From: Gammaproteobacteria bacterium
GTDB lineage: Bacteria > Pseudomonadota > Gammaproteobacteria > GCA-001735895
Direction of reading: 5' to 3'
Assembly (NCBI GenBank): GCA_029862005.1
Contig: JAOTYD010000009.1
Span: forward strand, 1-64,000
Length of the DNA: 64,000 bases
A program made the translations under genes and the position numbers. The notes below the pieces were generated by a model, which made no database searches, was not told the DNA's origin, and worked only from the letters and a program-made list of their open reading frames with translations. Shown in pieces: positions 9,679-18,791 of the stretch. How positions within the stretch are numbered: position 1 is the stretch's first letter; each line of letters opens with the position of its first letter.

Positions 9679-10658
9679 CGTGGGTGTAACAGCCGCGGAT
9701 TGGTTATGATTGAAATAATGTCAGCGAACAGGTTGAGCAGGATGTAAGTCGCGGCGAAGATCATTGCGCAGCCCTGAACCACCGGTACGTCGCGTGTCGT
9801 CACCGCATCGACCATGAGCTGACCAACGCCGGGATAAACGAAAACCACTTCGACAACGACCACGCCAACCACGAGGTAAGCCAGGTTGAATGCGATGACC
9901 GTGACAATTGGCGCCCAGGCATTGGGTAAGGCGTGGCGCAGGATTATCTCAGATTTACTGGCGCCCTTGAGATCGGCCATTTCAATGTAGGGACTCGCCA
10001 TCAGGTTGATGATCGCGGCGCGCGTCATGCGCATCATGTGCGCCACGATAACCAGGGTCAAGGTTAATGCCGGGAGAAAGGTCAGGTAAACCCGTTCCCA
10101 GAATTCTGCCTCGGCGCCAATATTGGCTAGCGATGGGAACAGCTTGGTAAATGATGACAAGAACAAAATCAGCAAATATGCCACGAAAAATTCCGGAAAT
10201 GATATAGTGGTCAACGTCATCGCGTTAACCATGCGATCGTAAATTGAATTGCGGTAAAGCGCCGCGGTTATGCCGAGGAACAGGGCCAGGGGTACCGAAA
10301 TTATTGCCGCCATTGAGGCAAGAAACAGCGTGTTGGCGAGCCGCGGTGCCAGTAACTCGATAACCGGGCGGGAGCGGTCGGCGCCTCCCGAAGAACCCCG
10401 GCCGGAGAACGAATTGCCCATGTCGCCAGTCAATATTCCACCCAGCCAGTCGAAATAACGTTCATGTATGGGTAGGTCAAGCCCCAGTTCCTTGCGAAAT
10501 GCGGCAACGGTTTCAGGCAGTGCCGCCTGTCCGAGCACGGCTTCGCCGAAATCGCCGGGTAAAAATTCGATGGAACTGAACAGAATCAGCGACACCACAA
10601 AAAGCGTGACCAGGCCCAGGCCAAGTCGTTGCAGTATGGTGCGAATTACTGGATGCAC
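9675..10658 (-). CDS. Dpp/Opp-class ABC transporter permease, DppB-like (operon 1)
   Basis: Inner-membrane permease of 327 residues with the DppB pattern: LGLDLPIHERYFDWLGGILTG after the first membrane segment, the EAA loop ADLKGASKSEIILRHALPNA, and a C-terminal YPGVGQLMVDAVTTRD motif. An in-frame ATG lies 18 codons upstream, but I choose a GTG start because GGAGGGG sits at ideal distance before it and the usual DppB N terminus (HPVIRTILQRL) begins there. The gene is separated from the binding-protein gene upstream by an intrinsic terminator, so it is probably expressed at a lower level from read-through. Confidence 0.88.
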   Translation of the reverse strand: MHPVIRTILQRLGLGLVTLFVVSLILFSSIEFLPGDFGEAVLGQAALPETVAAFRKELGLDLPIHERYFDWLGGILTGDMGNSFSGRGSSGGADRSRPVIELLAPRLANTLFLASMAAIISVPLALFLGITAALYRNSIYDRMVNAMTLTTISFPEFFVAYLLILFLSSFTKLFPSLANIGAEAEFWERVYLTFLPALTLTLVIVAHMMRMTRAAIINLMASPYIEMADLKGASKSEIILRHALPNAWAPIVTVIAFNLAYLVVGVVVVEVVFVYPGVGQLMVDAVTTRDVPVVQGCAMIFAATYILLNLFADIISIITNPRLLHPR

Positions 10659-10726
10659 GGTGATTCCCCTCCAACGAACCAGTCTATTCAATTCCCCGTG
10701 AATAGCGGCCAAAATCTAATTATTGT

Positions 10727-10755
10727 AAAAAGGTAATGGGCCGCAGCCCATTACC
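10727..10755 (-). terminator. Intrinsic terminator/attenuator between binding-protein and permease genes (operon 1)
   Basis: On the minus strand a perfect 10-bp stem (GGTAATGGGC / GCCCATTACC, 4-nt loop) is followed directly by TTTTT. It lies 14 nt after the binding-protein stop and upstream of the permease start, so most transcripts should end here. This favours excess binding protein over membrane components. Confidence 0.88.
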
Positions 10756-10768
10756 CTTGTCTTTACTT

Positions 10769-12373
10769 TTAGACGAACCACCAACGTTCGGCGTTCTTGT
10801 TGCCATCGAATTCCCAGTTACCTGCAACCTTATCGGGATGACCGATCTTCTTGCTGACCGCGTGGATATTGTTGGCAAACATCGGCACCAGGGAGCCGCC
10901 GTCGTCGTTAACAATGACCTGGCATTCGTAGTACATTGCGCGACGCTTGCTGGTATCGAGTTCGGAGCGAGCCGCTACTACCAGTTTGTTGAACTTGTCA
11001 GCCGCAGGAGTGTCTTTCCATGCGGTGTCGTTCCATTTACTTTCCGCGACATACGCTGCGGTAAACATCCAGTCCTCGGTCGGCCGACCACCCCAGTAGC
11101 AGGCGCACCAGGCTTTCTTGTTCCAGACATTGGACCAGTAGCCGTCCTTGGGTTCACGCACGACATTGACATCTATTCCAGAGGCGGCAGCTGAGTCCTT
11201 GATCAACAGAGCGGCATCAACCGCACCGGAGAAAGCAGCCTCCGAGGTGCTGAGATCGAGTTTGACGCCTTCCATACCGGCTTTCTTCAGGTGAAATTTG
11301 GCCTTGTCGGGATTGTACATGCGCTGTGGCATTTCGCTGTTGTGATATGGATTTGCAGTCGAGATCGGGTGATCGTTACCCATGGCGCCATGCCCGAGCA
11401 GTATTTTCTTCACCAGTGCCTCGCGATCGACCGACAGTTTTACTGCCATGCGTAGGTCATAGTTGTCAAACGGTGGCTGGTCGAGGCGCATCGGAAAGGT
11501 GTAATGCAGGGTGCCCGTAACTTCGAGGATCTTGAGGCTGGGGTTGCGGCCGAGCAAGTGTACGGTCTTGGGATCGACCCGGTTAATAGCGTGGACTTCC
11601 TGGTTCATCACCGCACTTTGACGCGAGGTAGTATCGATCAGTGCAATGGTTTCGACCTCGTCGAAATGGGCACGACCCGTCTTGAAGTAATTGGGATTGC
11701 GCTTGAAGGTTGCGCGCACACCCGGCTCGAAGCGATCGATGATGTAGCCGCCGGTTCCAAAACCGGCCTGCCAGTCCATTTCGCCCTTGAAATCGGGGAA
11801 TATTGCGAAGTGGTAGTCGCTGAGAATAAACGGAAAATCGGCATTGCCGGCGCTGAGCTTAAAGGTGATTTCCATCGGTCCGGTTTTCTTCATATCCACC
11901 ACTGGCTCTAGCAGTGACTTACCCGCTGATTTCGTATCCTCGCCACGGTGATGATTCATTGACGCAATTACGTCTTCCGGCGTTAATGATTTCCCGTTAT
12001 GGAACTCGACACCCTGACGCAGCTTGATGATCCAGGTTTTAGCATCCGTGCTGGCTTCGAAGCTTTCTGCCAGTTCGGGTGCGATCTGTCCTTCGTTATC
12101 GACTTCGAACAGATGATTGGCGTAGGTGTAAACCACATTTTGCATGAAGCCGTTTTCATGGGTACCGGGATCCAGCGTATCGGTGGTTGATCCATGTGCT
12201 GTACCCTGGACAAATCTTCCGCCTTTCTTCGGCATGGCTGCGTGCACGGATTGTGATAGCAGCGTCGCAGCAAACGGTGCGGCCAGACCCAGGGCGCTCG
12301 CGCGCTTGATAAATTCGCGCCGATCGAGTTTTCCCTCTTTCGCCGCTTTTTCGAGATCTTTGATGTCCGCCAT
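10769..12373 (-). CDS. Family-5 extracellular solute-binding protein, Tat signal (operon 1)
   Basis: Periplasmic binding protein of 534 residues, the SBP_bac_5 (DppA/OppA) family. The N terminus has a twin-arginine motif DRREFIKRASALGLAAPFA and a cleavage site near VHA/A, so export is probably by the Tat route. Family landmarks include WIIKLRQGVEFHNGKSLTPE, DVIASMNHH and YNPDKAKFHLKKAG. A good Shine-Dalgarno (GAGGAAAT) precedes the ATG. It is the first gene of the operon. This family binds peptides, but also cello-, xylo- and other oligosaccharides; the operon's propeller gene favours a sugar ligand. Confidence 0.9.
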   Translation of the reverse strand: MADIKDLEKAAKEGKLDRREFIKRASALGLAAPFAATLLSQSVHAAMPKKGGRFVQGTAHGSTTDTLDPGTHENGFMQNVVYTYANHLFEVDNEGQIAPELAESFEASTDAKTWIIKLRQGVEFHNGKSLTPEDVIASMNHHRGEDTKSAGKSLLEPVVDMKKTGPMEITFKLSAGNADFPFILSDYHFAIFPDFKGEMDWQAGFGTGGYIIDRFEPGVRATFKRNPNYFKTGRAHFDEVETIALIDTTSRQSAVMNQEVHAINRVDPKTVHLLGRNPSLKILEVTGTLHYTFPMRLDQPPFDNYDLRMAVKLSVDREALVKKILLGHGAMGNDHPISTANPYHNSEMPQRMYNPDKAKFHLKKAGMEGVKLDLSTSEAAFSGAVDAALLIKDSAAASGIDVNVVREPKDGYWSNVWNKKAWCACYWGGRPTEDWMFTAAYVAESKWNDTAWKDTPAADKFNKLVVAARSELDTSKRRAMYYECQVIVNDDGGSLVPMFANNIHAVSKKIGHPDKVAGNWEFDGNKNAERWWFV

Positions 12374-12590
12374 TGGTCTATTTCCTCAAGATTTAATTGT
12401 GATAATTACCAGGTAATATTTTTTGTCCTGATATGACGCCTGTTACTTGCTTATATGTAGAGCGCCGTCGTGAGGTTGTTTTAACATGAATCAGGTAACA
12501 ATATCAATTTTTAACCAGCAGTTGAGCCTGCCAGAAACGGTGATATCCCCTTACCGTGCAAAGGTTTCCGGGGTTTAACGGCAATCGGGT

Positions 12591-12974
12591 CTAGAGCTTG
12601 TCGAGCAGCGAATTGATGTATTGCGTGCGCAACGCGATATCTTCCTCCAGGTGCTTGATTTCTTCCCTGATCATCGCCGCCAGGTCCACTCCCTTGCCCC
12701 GGGCAGTCTTCAACGCTTCGAGCTCATGCAGGGCTTCCCGAAACGCCGGCGAGCTTTCAAACAGCGTTTCGGTCTGCCGGGTACCGCTATCGACCAGCAC
12801 CGATTTCTTGATCTGCGGAAACTTGTAGCGTCGACTGACCGGCAGCAACGAACCCTTCTTGCGGTCGTAGGTAACATGCAGGATATCGGTGCGTCCCACC
12901 GTGTAAATCGCAAATTTTTCGATTTCCTCAGGATGTTTAATTCCCATTTCGGTCAGTTTTGGATAGTCACTCAT
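12591..12974 (-). CDS. DUF3461/UPF0325 family protein (YaeH-like)
   Basis: A 127-residue cytoplasmic protein. The opening LTEMGIKHPEEIEKFAIYTV, followed by DILHVTYDRKKGSLLPVS and KFPQIKKSVLVDSG, matches the pattern I know for E. coli YaeH and its DUF3461 relatives. The C-terminal third (EALKTARGKGVDLAAMIREE onward) is a predicted coiled helix ending in SLLDKL. It follows the ATPase of operon 2 by 21 nt and could be its last gene, although relatives elsewhere are stand-alone genes. Its molecular role is not known. Confidence 0.8.
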   Translation of the reverse strand: MSDYPKLTEMGIKHPEEIEKFAIYTVGRTDILHVTYDRKKGSLLPVSRRYKFPQIKKSVLVDSGTRQTETLFESSPAFREALHELEALKTARGKGVDLAAMIREEIKHLEEDIALRTQYINSLLDKL

Positions 12975-12995
12975 GTCATGTTAATCCTGTGTTGG

Positions 12996-14891
12996 TTATG
13001 GGACGTGGACCTGCGGATCTTCCTGGCCCAGCTTTTCGTAACCCAGCAGTATTTTCTGCGCTTCGGCTTCGGCCTCCTGCAACTGTTCGAGTGTCAGGTG
13101 GCAGGAAATCTGGTGACCTTTTTCAAGCTCCAGCGTTGGCGGCGTCTTCACTTCACAGGTACCGTCGATGGCGAGTGGACAGCGATTGTAGAATGGACAA
13201 CCTTTCGCGGTAATTTCGACGCCCCGTGCTATACCCACCGCCATCTCCCGTTTCTTCATCGTGTCCTCGAGCCAGCCGATGCGCAGTTCCGGTACCGAGC
13301 TGATCAGCAGGCGCGTATACGGGTGGAACGGTGGTTCCAGCACTTCGTCGGTGGGCCCTTGTTCGACCACCCGTCCGGCATAGAGTACGACTATTTCATC
13401 GGCAAACGAGGCCACCGTGGATAGGTCGTGACTGATAAAAACAAAGGATACCCCGGTCTTGTCACGCAGCGCCGTCAGTAACTTGATGACATTGGCGCCA
13501 ACGATGCTATCGAGTGCCGATGTCACTTCGTCACAGAGCATGACTTCAGGATTTGCCGCGAGTGAGCGTGCCATGTTGATACGCTGTTTCTGGCCGCCGG
13601 AGAGTTCCATCGGGTAGCGGCTTGCGAATGCTGCCGGTAATTCGACCATTTCCAGGATCTCGGCAACCTTGGCATGTTTTTCCTTGCCTTTGAGCCCATG
13701 ATAGAACTCGAGTGGTCGACCGATAATATTACCGATCAGCTGTTTTGGATTGAGCGCGGTATCGGCCATCTGGAACACGAATTGAACTTTCTGCAATTCA
13801 GATAACTTGCGATCGTGCAAATCACCTTCGAGTTTTTTACCGTCGAGAATGATGTCGCCGCGGGCTGGCGGTAACATTCCGGCCATGACACGGGCCAGAG
13901 TTGATTTACCACAGCCCGACTCGCCGATGACGCCGACCACGTGGCCATTCCTGACGCTGACATTGATATCCTTCAGGATCGGAATCACGGGCTCGCCATC
14001 GACGATACCGCCATAGCCTGCGGTCATATCCTTGACCTCGATATTGTCGATATCGCGGTGGTGCTCATGCGTTAATTCGACGCCCATACCAGCCTCCGGT
14101 TTGGGTCGCACCGCTTCCATCAGGCGCTTGGTATAGGCGTGTGTCGGATGGTTAATAATTTGATCAGCAGATCCCTGTTCCATGATTTCGCCGCTGTAGA
14201 GCACGACGATGTGGTCCGCAACCTGGGCTACGACCGCCAGGTCGTGGGTAACGTAAACCGCGGCCGAGTTTTCTTCGCGAATTACTTTCTTGAAGGCTTT
14301 CAGGACTTCGATTTGCGTGGTTACATCGAGCGCCGTGGTGGGTTCGTCGAGCACCATCAGGTCGGGTTTGCCGCACAGCGCCATGGCCGCCATCAAGCGT
14401 TGCAATTGACCACCGGACACCTGGTGCGGATAACGGAATCCAATGCGGTCGGCATCGGGCAGTTCCAGTGCATGGTACAACTCGATTGCACGATCGTTAG
14501 CCTGTGCCTGGGTCAGGCGACCATGCAATACCGCCGCCTCGGTGACCTGTTCGTTGATCGTGATTGCCGGGTTGAAGGTTGCCGCCGCGCTTTGTGCGAG
14601 GTAGGCAACGTTACCGCCGCGCAATTCGCGTTGTGCCAGCGGCGGCATGGTCAAGACATCTTTGCCGAACAACTGGCATTCGCCCCCGGCAAAATGCAGC
14701 CCAGGTTTGGTATAGGCCAGCGTCGCTAACGATATTGTTGTCTTGCCCGAACCGGATTCGCCGATCAGGGCAACCACTTCACCCTTGTGGATATCGAAAC
14801 TGACACCCTTGACGATCGGAACTTCCTCGCCATCATCATTGGTGGCGCTGATCCTGAGGTTTTTTACTTCGAATAGTTTTTCCCGGTTCAT
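12996..14891 (-). CDS. Dpp/Opp-class ABC transporter, fused DppD-DppF ATPase with Cys-rich tail (operon 2)
   Basis: Double ATPase of 631 residues. The first domain has Walker A GESGSGKTT and signature VSGGQLQRL; the second has GESGCGKST and LSGGQKQRI. The tail contains GCPFYNRCP, then TCEV and SCHL: four cysteines in the arrangement of the oligopeptide-transporter C-terminal domain, which in DppD proteins ligates a [4Fe-4S] cluster. Here that tail sits at the very end of the fusion. It is paralogous to the fused ATPase of operon 1, which lacks this tail. Neighbours are a DppC-like gene 21 nt upstream and the YaeH-like gene downstream. Confidence 0.9.
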   Translation of the reverse strand: MNREKLFEVKNLRISATNDDGEEVPIVKGVSFDIHKGEVVALIGESGSGKTTISLATLAYTKPGLHFAGGECQLFGKDVLTMPPLAQRELRGGNVAYLAQSAAATFNPAITINEQVTEAAVLHGRLTQAQANDRAIELYHALELPDADRIGFRYPHQVSGGQLQRLMAAMALCGKPDLMVLDEPTTALDVTTQIEVLKAFKKVIREENSAAVYVTHDLAVVAQVADHIVVLYSGEIMEQGSADQIINHPTHAYTKRLMEAVRPKPEAGMGVELTHEHHRDIDNIEVKDMTAGYGGIVDGEPVIPILKDINVSVRNGHVVGVIGESGCGKSTLARVMAGMLPPARGDIILDGKKLEGDLHDRKLSELQKVQFVFQMADTALNPKQLIGNIIGRPLEFYHGLKGKEKHAKVAEILEMVELPAAFASRYPMELSGGQKQRINMARSLAANPEVMLCDEVTSALDSIVGANVIKLLTALRDKTGVSFVFISHDLSTVASFADEIVVLYAGRVVEQGPTDEVLEPPFHPYTRLLISSVPELRIGWLEDTMKKREMAVGIARGVEITAKGCPFYNRCPLAIDGTCEVKTPPTLELEKGHQISCHLTLEQLQEAEAEAQKILLGYEKLGQEDPQVHVP

Positions 14892-14912
14892 ATTAAATTT
14901 TGCTCCATCGTG

Positions 14913-15836
14913 CTACACCATTTTCTTCGCGAGGCTGCCACCGGACTTGGCGGAAATGTCATCGACGATCAGGTTGATCGCGATGGTGAAGGACGCGATT
15001 GCGACCGCTGGCCAGATTGCCGCGTAGGAGCCGTAGGTCAGGCCCTGCAGGTTTTCGCGCACCATGCTGCCCCAGTCGGAAGCCGGTGGCTGCACGCCCA
15101 GCCCGAGGAAACTCAGGCTCGAAATGAACAGCACCACGAATACGAGGCGTAAGCCGAAATCAGTCGCCAATGGCATTGCCGCATTCGGTAATACTTCGGC
15201 CCTGATAATCCACCAGATACCTTCGCCGCGGGTGGCCGCGGCTTCGACATAATCCTGCACCATGATGTCCTGCCCGAGCGCACGTGCAATACGGAATACG
15301 CTGGTGGCATAAATCACCGCCGCGGTGCCGATTAGAATGGGGATCGACGAGCCGAGCGCGGCGATTACGATCAAGCCCAGCATGATCGTCGGCAACGCGA
15401 GTATCGCATCGTTCACCCGGCTGATCCCCATGTCGATCCAGCCGCCCTTGACCGCGGCGAGGATGCCGAGCGTTATCCCCATCAGGTAAGCGAGCAGGGT
15501 CGCCGCCAGCGAAATGCCGATGGTGTTGCGCGCACCGAAAAGTATGCGTGACAGGGTGTCGCGGCTGAGATAATCGGTACCCAGGTAGAAGTAACCGTAC
15601 TCGCCCTGGCCGGCCGGCAGGAAGCTGTCATCGCCGTCCATGTCCATTTCATGAAAGGGTGCAATACTCGGTCCGATAACACAGATCACCAGCCAGAATA
15701 CAACTACCCCGACCGAGACCCATCCAACCCATGACAGCCTGAATTTACGTTTTGGCGGCGCATCGGGTAATTCGGCAAACGAGTCCAGTTCCGCGAGAAC
15801 TTCTTCTTCTTTTTTGCTAGCTGTTTGTTCAGTCAT
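14913..15836 (-). CDS. Dpp/Opp-class ABC transporter permease, DppC-like (operon 2)
   Basis: Inner-membrane permease of 307 residues with a long hydrophilic N terminus (acidic KKEEEVLAELDSF), the EAA loop EAAATRGEGIWWIIRAEVLP and the DppC signature FLGLGVQPPASDWGSM. A TTG five codons upstream abuts the preceding stop codon, but I choose the ATG because GGGGGA sits 7 nt before it. Paralogue of the operon 1 DppC protein. It pairs with the DppB-like gene immediately upstream. Confidence 0.88.
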   Translation of the reverse strand: MTEQTASKKEEEVLAELDSFAELPDAPPKRKFRLSWVGWVSVGVVVFWLVICVIGPSIAPFHEMDMDGDDSFLPAGQGEYGYFYLGTDYLSRDTLSRILFGARNTIGISLAATLLAYLMGITLGILAAVKGGWIDMGISRVNDAILALPTIMLGLIVIAALGSSIPILIGTAAVIYATSVFRIARALGQDIMVQDYVEAAATRGEGIWWIIRAEVLPNAAMPLATDFGLRLVFVVLFISSLSFLGLGVQPPASDWGSMVRENLQGLTYGSYAAIWPAVAIASFTIAINLIVDDISAKSGGSLAKKMV

Positions 15837-15851
15837 TTTTATGTCCCCCAA

Positions 15852-16802
15852 CTATTTCGGGTTGCGCAAGCGCGGATTGGAAAGTATCGATCCGACATCG
15901 GCAATCAGGATCAACACTACGTAGGTGGCGCAGAAAATCATCGCGCAGGCCTGCACCAGCGGCAGATCGCGCGTCTGCACCCCATCGATCATTAATTTCG
16001 CGAGACCGGGATAGGCGAAGATGGTTTCGACGATGACCACGCCACTCACCAAGTAGGCCAGATTCAACGCAATGACGTTTATGATCGGTCCGATCGCATT
16101 AAAGAAAGCGTGGCGCAGGATAATGCGGCCACGCGGTACACCCTTGAGGATGGCCATTTCGATATAGGGGGAACTCATGACATTGAGAATACCGGCGCGG
16201 GTCATGCGGATCATTTGCGCGGAGACCACGATCACGAGGGTGATCAGTGGCATCGCCAGCGCCTTCATCAGCTCGAGGAAGCTTTCTTCGCCGGTCATGT
16301 AGGCAGTGGAGGGCAGCCAGTGCAATTCGACCGCGAGGACTAATACCGCTACCGTGGCGATGAAAAACTCGGGTACCGAGATCAGGCTCAGGGTGCCAAA
16401 GGTGACGATGCGGTCGAGCCAGGTACCCGGATGCATCGCGGCCCACAGGCCGAGTGCGATCGAGATAGGGATCGATATTACCGCTACCCATCCGGCCATC
16501 ATCATGGTATTGCCCAGACGCCCGCCGATCAGGCTTGATATGGTTGCGCCCCCGGCCTTGGAGATGCCCAGGTCGCCGGTCATCATGTTGCCAAGCCAGG
16601 AAAAGTAACGCACGTAGCCGGGTTGATCAAGACCGAGTTGGGCGCGCAGTGCTGCCAGTGTTTCCGGCGTCGCACTTTGCCCGAGAACGATTTGTGCTAC
16701 GTCCCCGGGTAATATGCTGGTGGCAATAAATACGATAATGGAAACCACGATTAAGGTAGCGAAACCGATGCCAATTCGCTGCATGACCATTCGCGTCATC
16801 AT
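15852..16802 (-). CDS. Dpp/Opp-class ABC transporter permease, DppB-like (operon 2)
   Basis: Inner-membrane permease of 316 residues. It shows the DppB hallmarks LGLDQPGYVRYFSWLGNMMT, the EAA-loop region AILKGVPRGRIILRHAFFNA and YPGLAKLMIDGVQTRDLPLV. GGGGGAAG precedes the double ATG start. An intrinsic terminator lies between it and the binding-protein gene, repeating the arrangement of operon 1. Confidence 0.9.
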   Translation of the reverse strand: MMTRMVMQRIGIGFATLIVVSIIVFIATSILPGDVAQIVLGQSATPETLAALRAQLGLDQPGYVRYFSWLGNMMTGDLGISKAGGATISSLIGGRLGNTMMMAGWVAVISIPISIALGLWAAMHPGTWLDRIVTFGTLSLISVPEFFIATVAVLVLAVELHWLPSTAYMTGEESFLELMKALAMPLITLVIVVSAQMIRMTRAGILNVMSSPYIEMAILKGVPRGRIILRHAFFNAIGPIINVIALNLAYLVSGVVIVETIFAYPGLAKLMIDGVQTRDLPLVQACAMIFCATYVVLILIADVGSILSNPRLRNPK

Positions 16803-16836
16803 TGGATACTTCCCCCGTTATAATTCTTTTACAACG

Positions 16837-16869
16837 AAAAAGGCCTGTATAAATTCATTTATACAGGCC
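16837..16869 (-). terminator. Intrinsic terminator/attenuator between binding-protein and permease genes (operon 2)
   Basis: A perfect 12-bp stem (GGCCTGTATAAA / TTTATACAGGCC, 4-nt loop) is followed on the minus strand by TTTTTCG. It begins 25 nt after the binding-protein stop and precedes the permease gene, like the hairpin in operon 1 but with an unrelated stem sequence. Confidence 0.88.
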
Positions 16870-16894
16870 CTGTTCGTACTGTTTTGACTACTAC

Positions 16895-18523
16895 TTACGC
16901 GAGCCAGATAAATTCAGGCCATTCGCAGGCACCTAATTGCCCCAGCGGTACCGTGGGCATTCCCATGACGTTATCAGCGATACCGTCGTTGATGTTGGAG
17001 AATGCAGGAATAACCATACCGCTACCTTCGTGGATCAGGGTTTGCATTTCACAGTACAAGTCGTGACGTTTGACCGGATCCGTTTCCGCTAGAGACAGGG
17101 CTAATAGCTCGCCCATGCGCTCATTGTTCCAGAAGGTGTCGTTCCAGGCAGCACCCGGGCCAAACTGAATCCCCATTTGCGAATTCGCGGTTGGACGCAT
17201 GTTCCAGGATACTACGTTGAGCGGTTCTTTCATCCAGACTGCACCCCAATAGCCGTCGGTCGGCACTTTTTTCAGTTTCAGATCGAAGCCGATCTTGGCG
17301 CAGTTGGCCTGCGCAGTCAGGCAGGCATCTTCGATACCGCCCATCACCGGGGCCACGAAGAGTTCGGCAGAGCTATATCCGGACTTCTTGAAATGAAACT
17401 TGGCTTTATCGGGATCGTATTGGCGTTGTGGCAATTCATGGCAAAAATCCTTACCGTGCGCAATCGAAACTGGTGTGTCATTACCGAGCGTTCCCTTGCC
17501 CTTGAGAATACGTTTGACGATGCGCTCGCGATCCTGGATGTACTTCATGCCCAGGACAAAATCATCGTTGCTACCGGGTTCGGTATTCTTCAGGCAACAG
17601 ATTCCCATTTGCAACGCAGCTGGAGTCGACAGCAGGGTGACGTTTTTCGCGCTTTCTACCTGGCGGAATGCATTGGGTTCAATCTGGGTGACTAACTGCA
17701 TATCGCCCGAAATCAGTGCGTTGACGCGTGCCACCGGATCGGTGATCGCGGTAATTTCACAGGCATCGAGATGCGCGCCCTCACGCCAGTAATTTTTGTT
17801 GCGGACATGCACCGATTTCACACCGGGCTGGAATGATTCCATGACAAAAGGCCCGGTACCGATACCGTCGCCGGTGCTGCCATTCTGCACGATCTTGGTC
17901 TGGAACAGGCCGAGCAGGGTCGGCAGGTCGGCATTGGGTGATTCAAGGATCGCCTTGACTTCCATCGGCCCGGTTTTCTTCCATTCCTTAACCGATGCCA
18001 GCACCGCCTTGATGACCGAGGTCGAATCTTCACCCTGGTGGCGCTTCATCGTGTAGACGACATCATCGGCGGTCAGTTTTTTGCCATCGTGGAATGTAAC
18101 GCCGCTACGAATCTTGAAGGTCCACTCGGTCGCATTGCCGTTCGGCTCGAACGATTCCGCCAGTTCGGGCTGCGGGCTAAGGTCATTTGCATGCTGGATC
18201 AGGCTGTTATAGGTTGCGCGACCACGGGTGTAATCGATGGTCGAGGTAAACAGCGTGGGATCGAGTTGATCGTCGGGTCCGTGCAGATTGGACGACATGC
18301 GCACCGAGCCGCCTTTTTTCGGGGTTGCTGCAATTGCTGCTTTGCCGTCGAATAACAGATGCTCGGCTGCAACCAGCGAGACGCCGGTAACCATGGCCAA
18401 CTTCATTGCGTCGCGTCGGGTAACGGTACCGCTACCACCCTTCACCATTTTATCGACTAGATCCTGATCGGCCTGGGTCAAATCTCTGAAATTCAGTTCA
18501 GATTTGGGTTTATCGTCTTTCAT
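16895..18523 (-). CDS. Family-5 extracellular solute-binding protein, Tat signal (operon 2)
   Basis: Periplasmic binding protein of 542 residues. The start is the ATG preceded by GAGGAGTAAAA; 19 further in-frame codons upstream have no such site. The N-terminal region is unusually long before the twin-arginine motif TRRDAMKLAMVTGVSLVAAE. Family landmarks are EWTFKIRSGVTFHDGKKLTA, DDVVYTMKRHQGEDS and YDPDKAKFHFKKSGY. It is clearly paralogous to the operon 1 binding protein (shared KKGG motif at the mature N terminus, same domain layout), so the two systems probably arose by duplication and may differ in ligand. Confidence 0.9.
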   Translation of the reverse strand: MKDDKPKSELNFRDLTQADQDLVDKMVKGGSGTVTRRDAMKLAMVTGVSLVAAEHLLFDGKAAIAATPKKGGSVRMSSNLHGPDDQLDPTLFTSTIDYTRGRATYNSLIQHANDLSPQPELAESFEPNGNATEWTFKIRSGVTFHDGKKLTADDVVYTMKRHQGEDSTSVIKAVLASVKEWKKTGPMEVKAILESPNADLPTLLGLFQTKIVQNGSTGDGIGTGPFVMESFQPGVKSVHVRNKNYWREGAHLDACEITAITDPVARVNALISGDMQLVTQIEPNAFRQVESAKNVTLLSTPAALQMGICCLKNTEPGSNDDFVLGMKYIQDRERIVKRILKGKGTLGNDTPVSIAHGKDFCHELPQRQYDPDKAKFHFKKSGYSSAELFVAPVMGGIEDACLTAQANCAKIGFDLKLKKVPTDGYWGAVWMKEPLNVVSWNMRPTANSQMGIQFGPGAAWNDTFWNNERMGELLALSLAETDPVKRHDLYCEMQTLIHEGSGMVIPAFSNINDGIADNVMGMPTVPLGQLGACEWPEFIWLA

Positions 18524-18666
18524 TTTTACTCCTCGGGTTGGGTATCTCTCTTTATATTGCTGTTGTCTTAATGAACGCAACCTTAATTCAGATAGATTAT
18601 GATTTTCTACCCGAGTTGAGGCGAGACTGCGAATAAGCCAGCTTTATCGAACCATAGAGTAATGGC

Positions 18667-18688
18667 TGTCAAAACCATTGTCAAAACC
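18667..18688. repeat. Direct repeat of TGTCAAAACC, 12-bp period
   Basis: Two exact copies of TGTCAAAACC start at 18667 and 18679, about 105-125 bp upstream of the MFS start and about 145 bp upstream of the minus-strand binding-protein gene. They could be a regulator site for either gene. No known consensus was recognised. Confidence 0.35.
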
Positions 18689-18791
18689 CGGAATCGTGAG
18701 TTTTATTGCAGGTTTCATTCAGTGCGTGATATCGGGTAACTATTTCGTTAGAGTAAGCGAATACCTGGCATCGGCAACGGCCGAAGAATAA

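Noticed and set aside
12486-12578. 30-codon plus-strand frame (MNQVTISIF...) in the gap between the YaeH-like gene and binding-protein gene 1
   Set aside because: No Shine-Dalgarno, no recognisable features, and it lies in the promoter region of the minus-strand operon.
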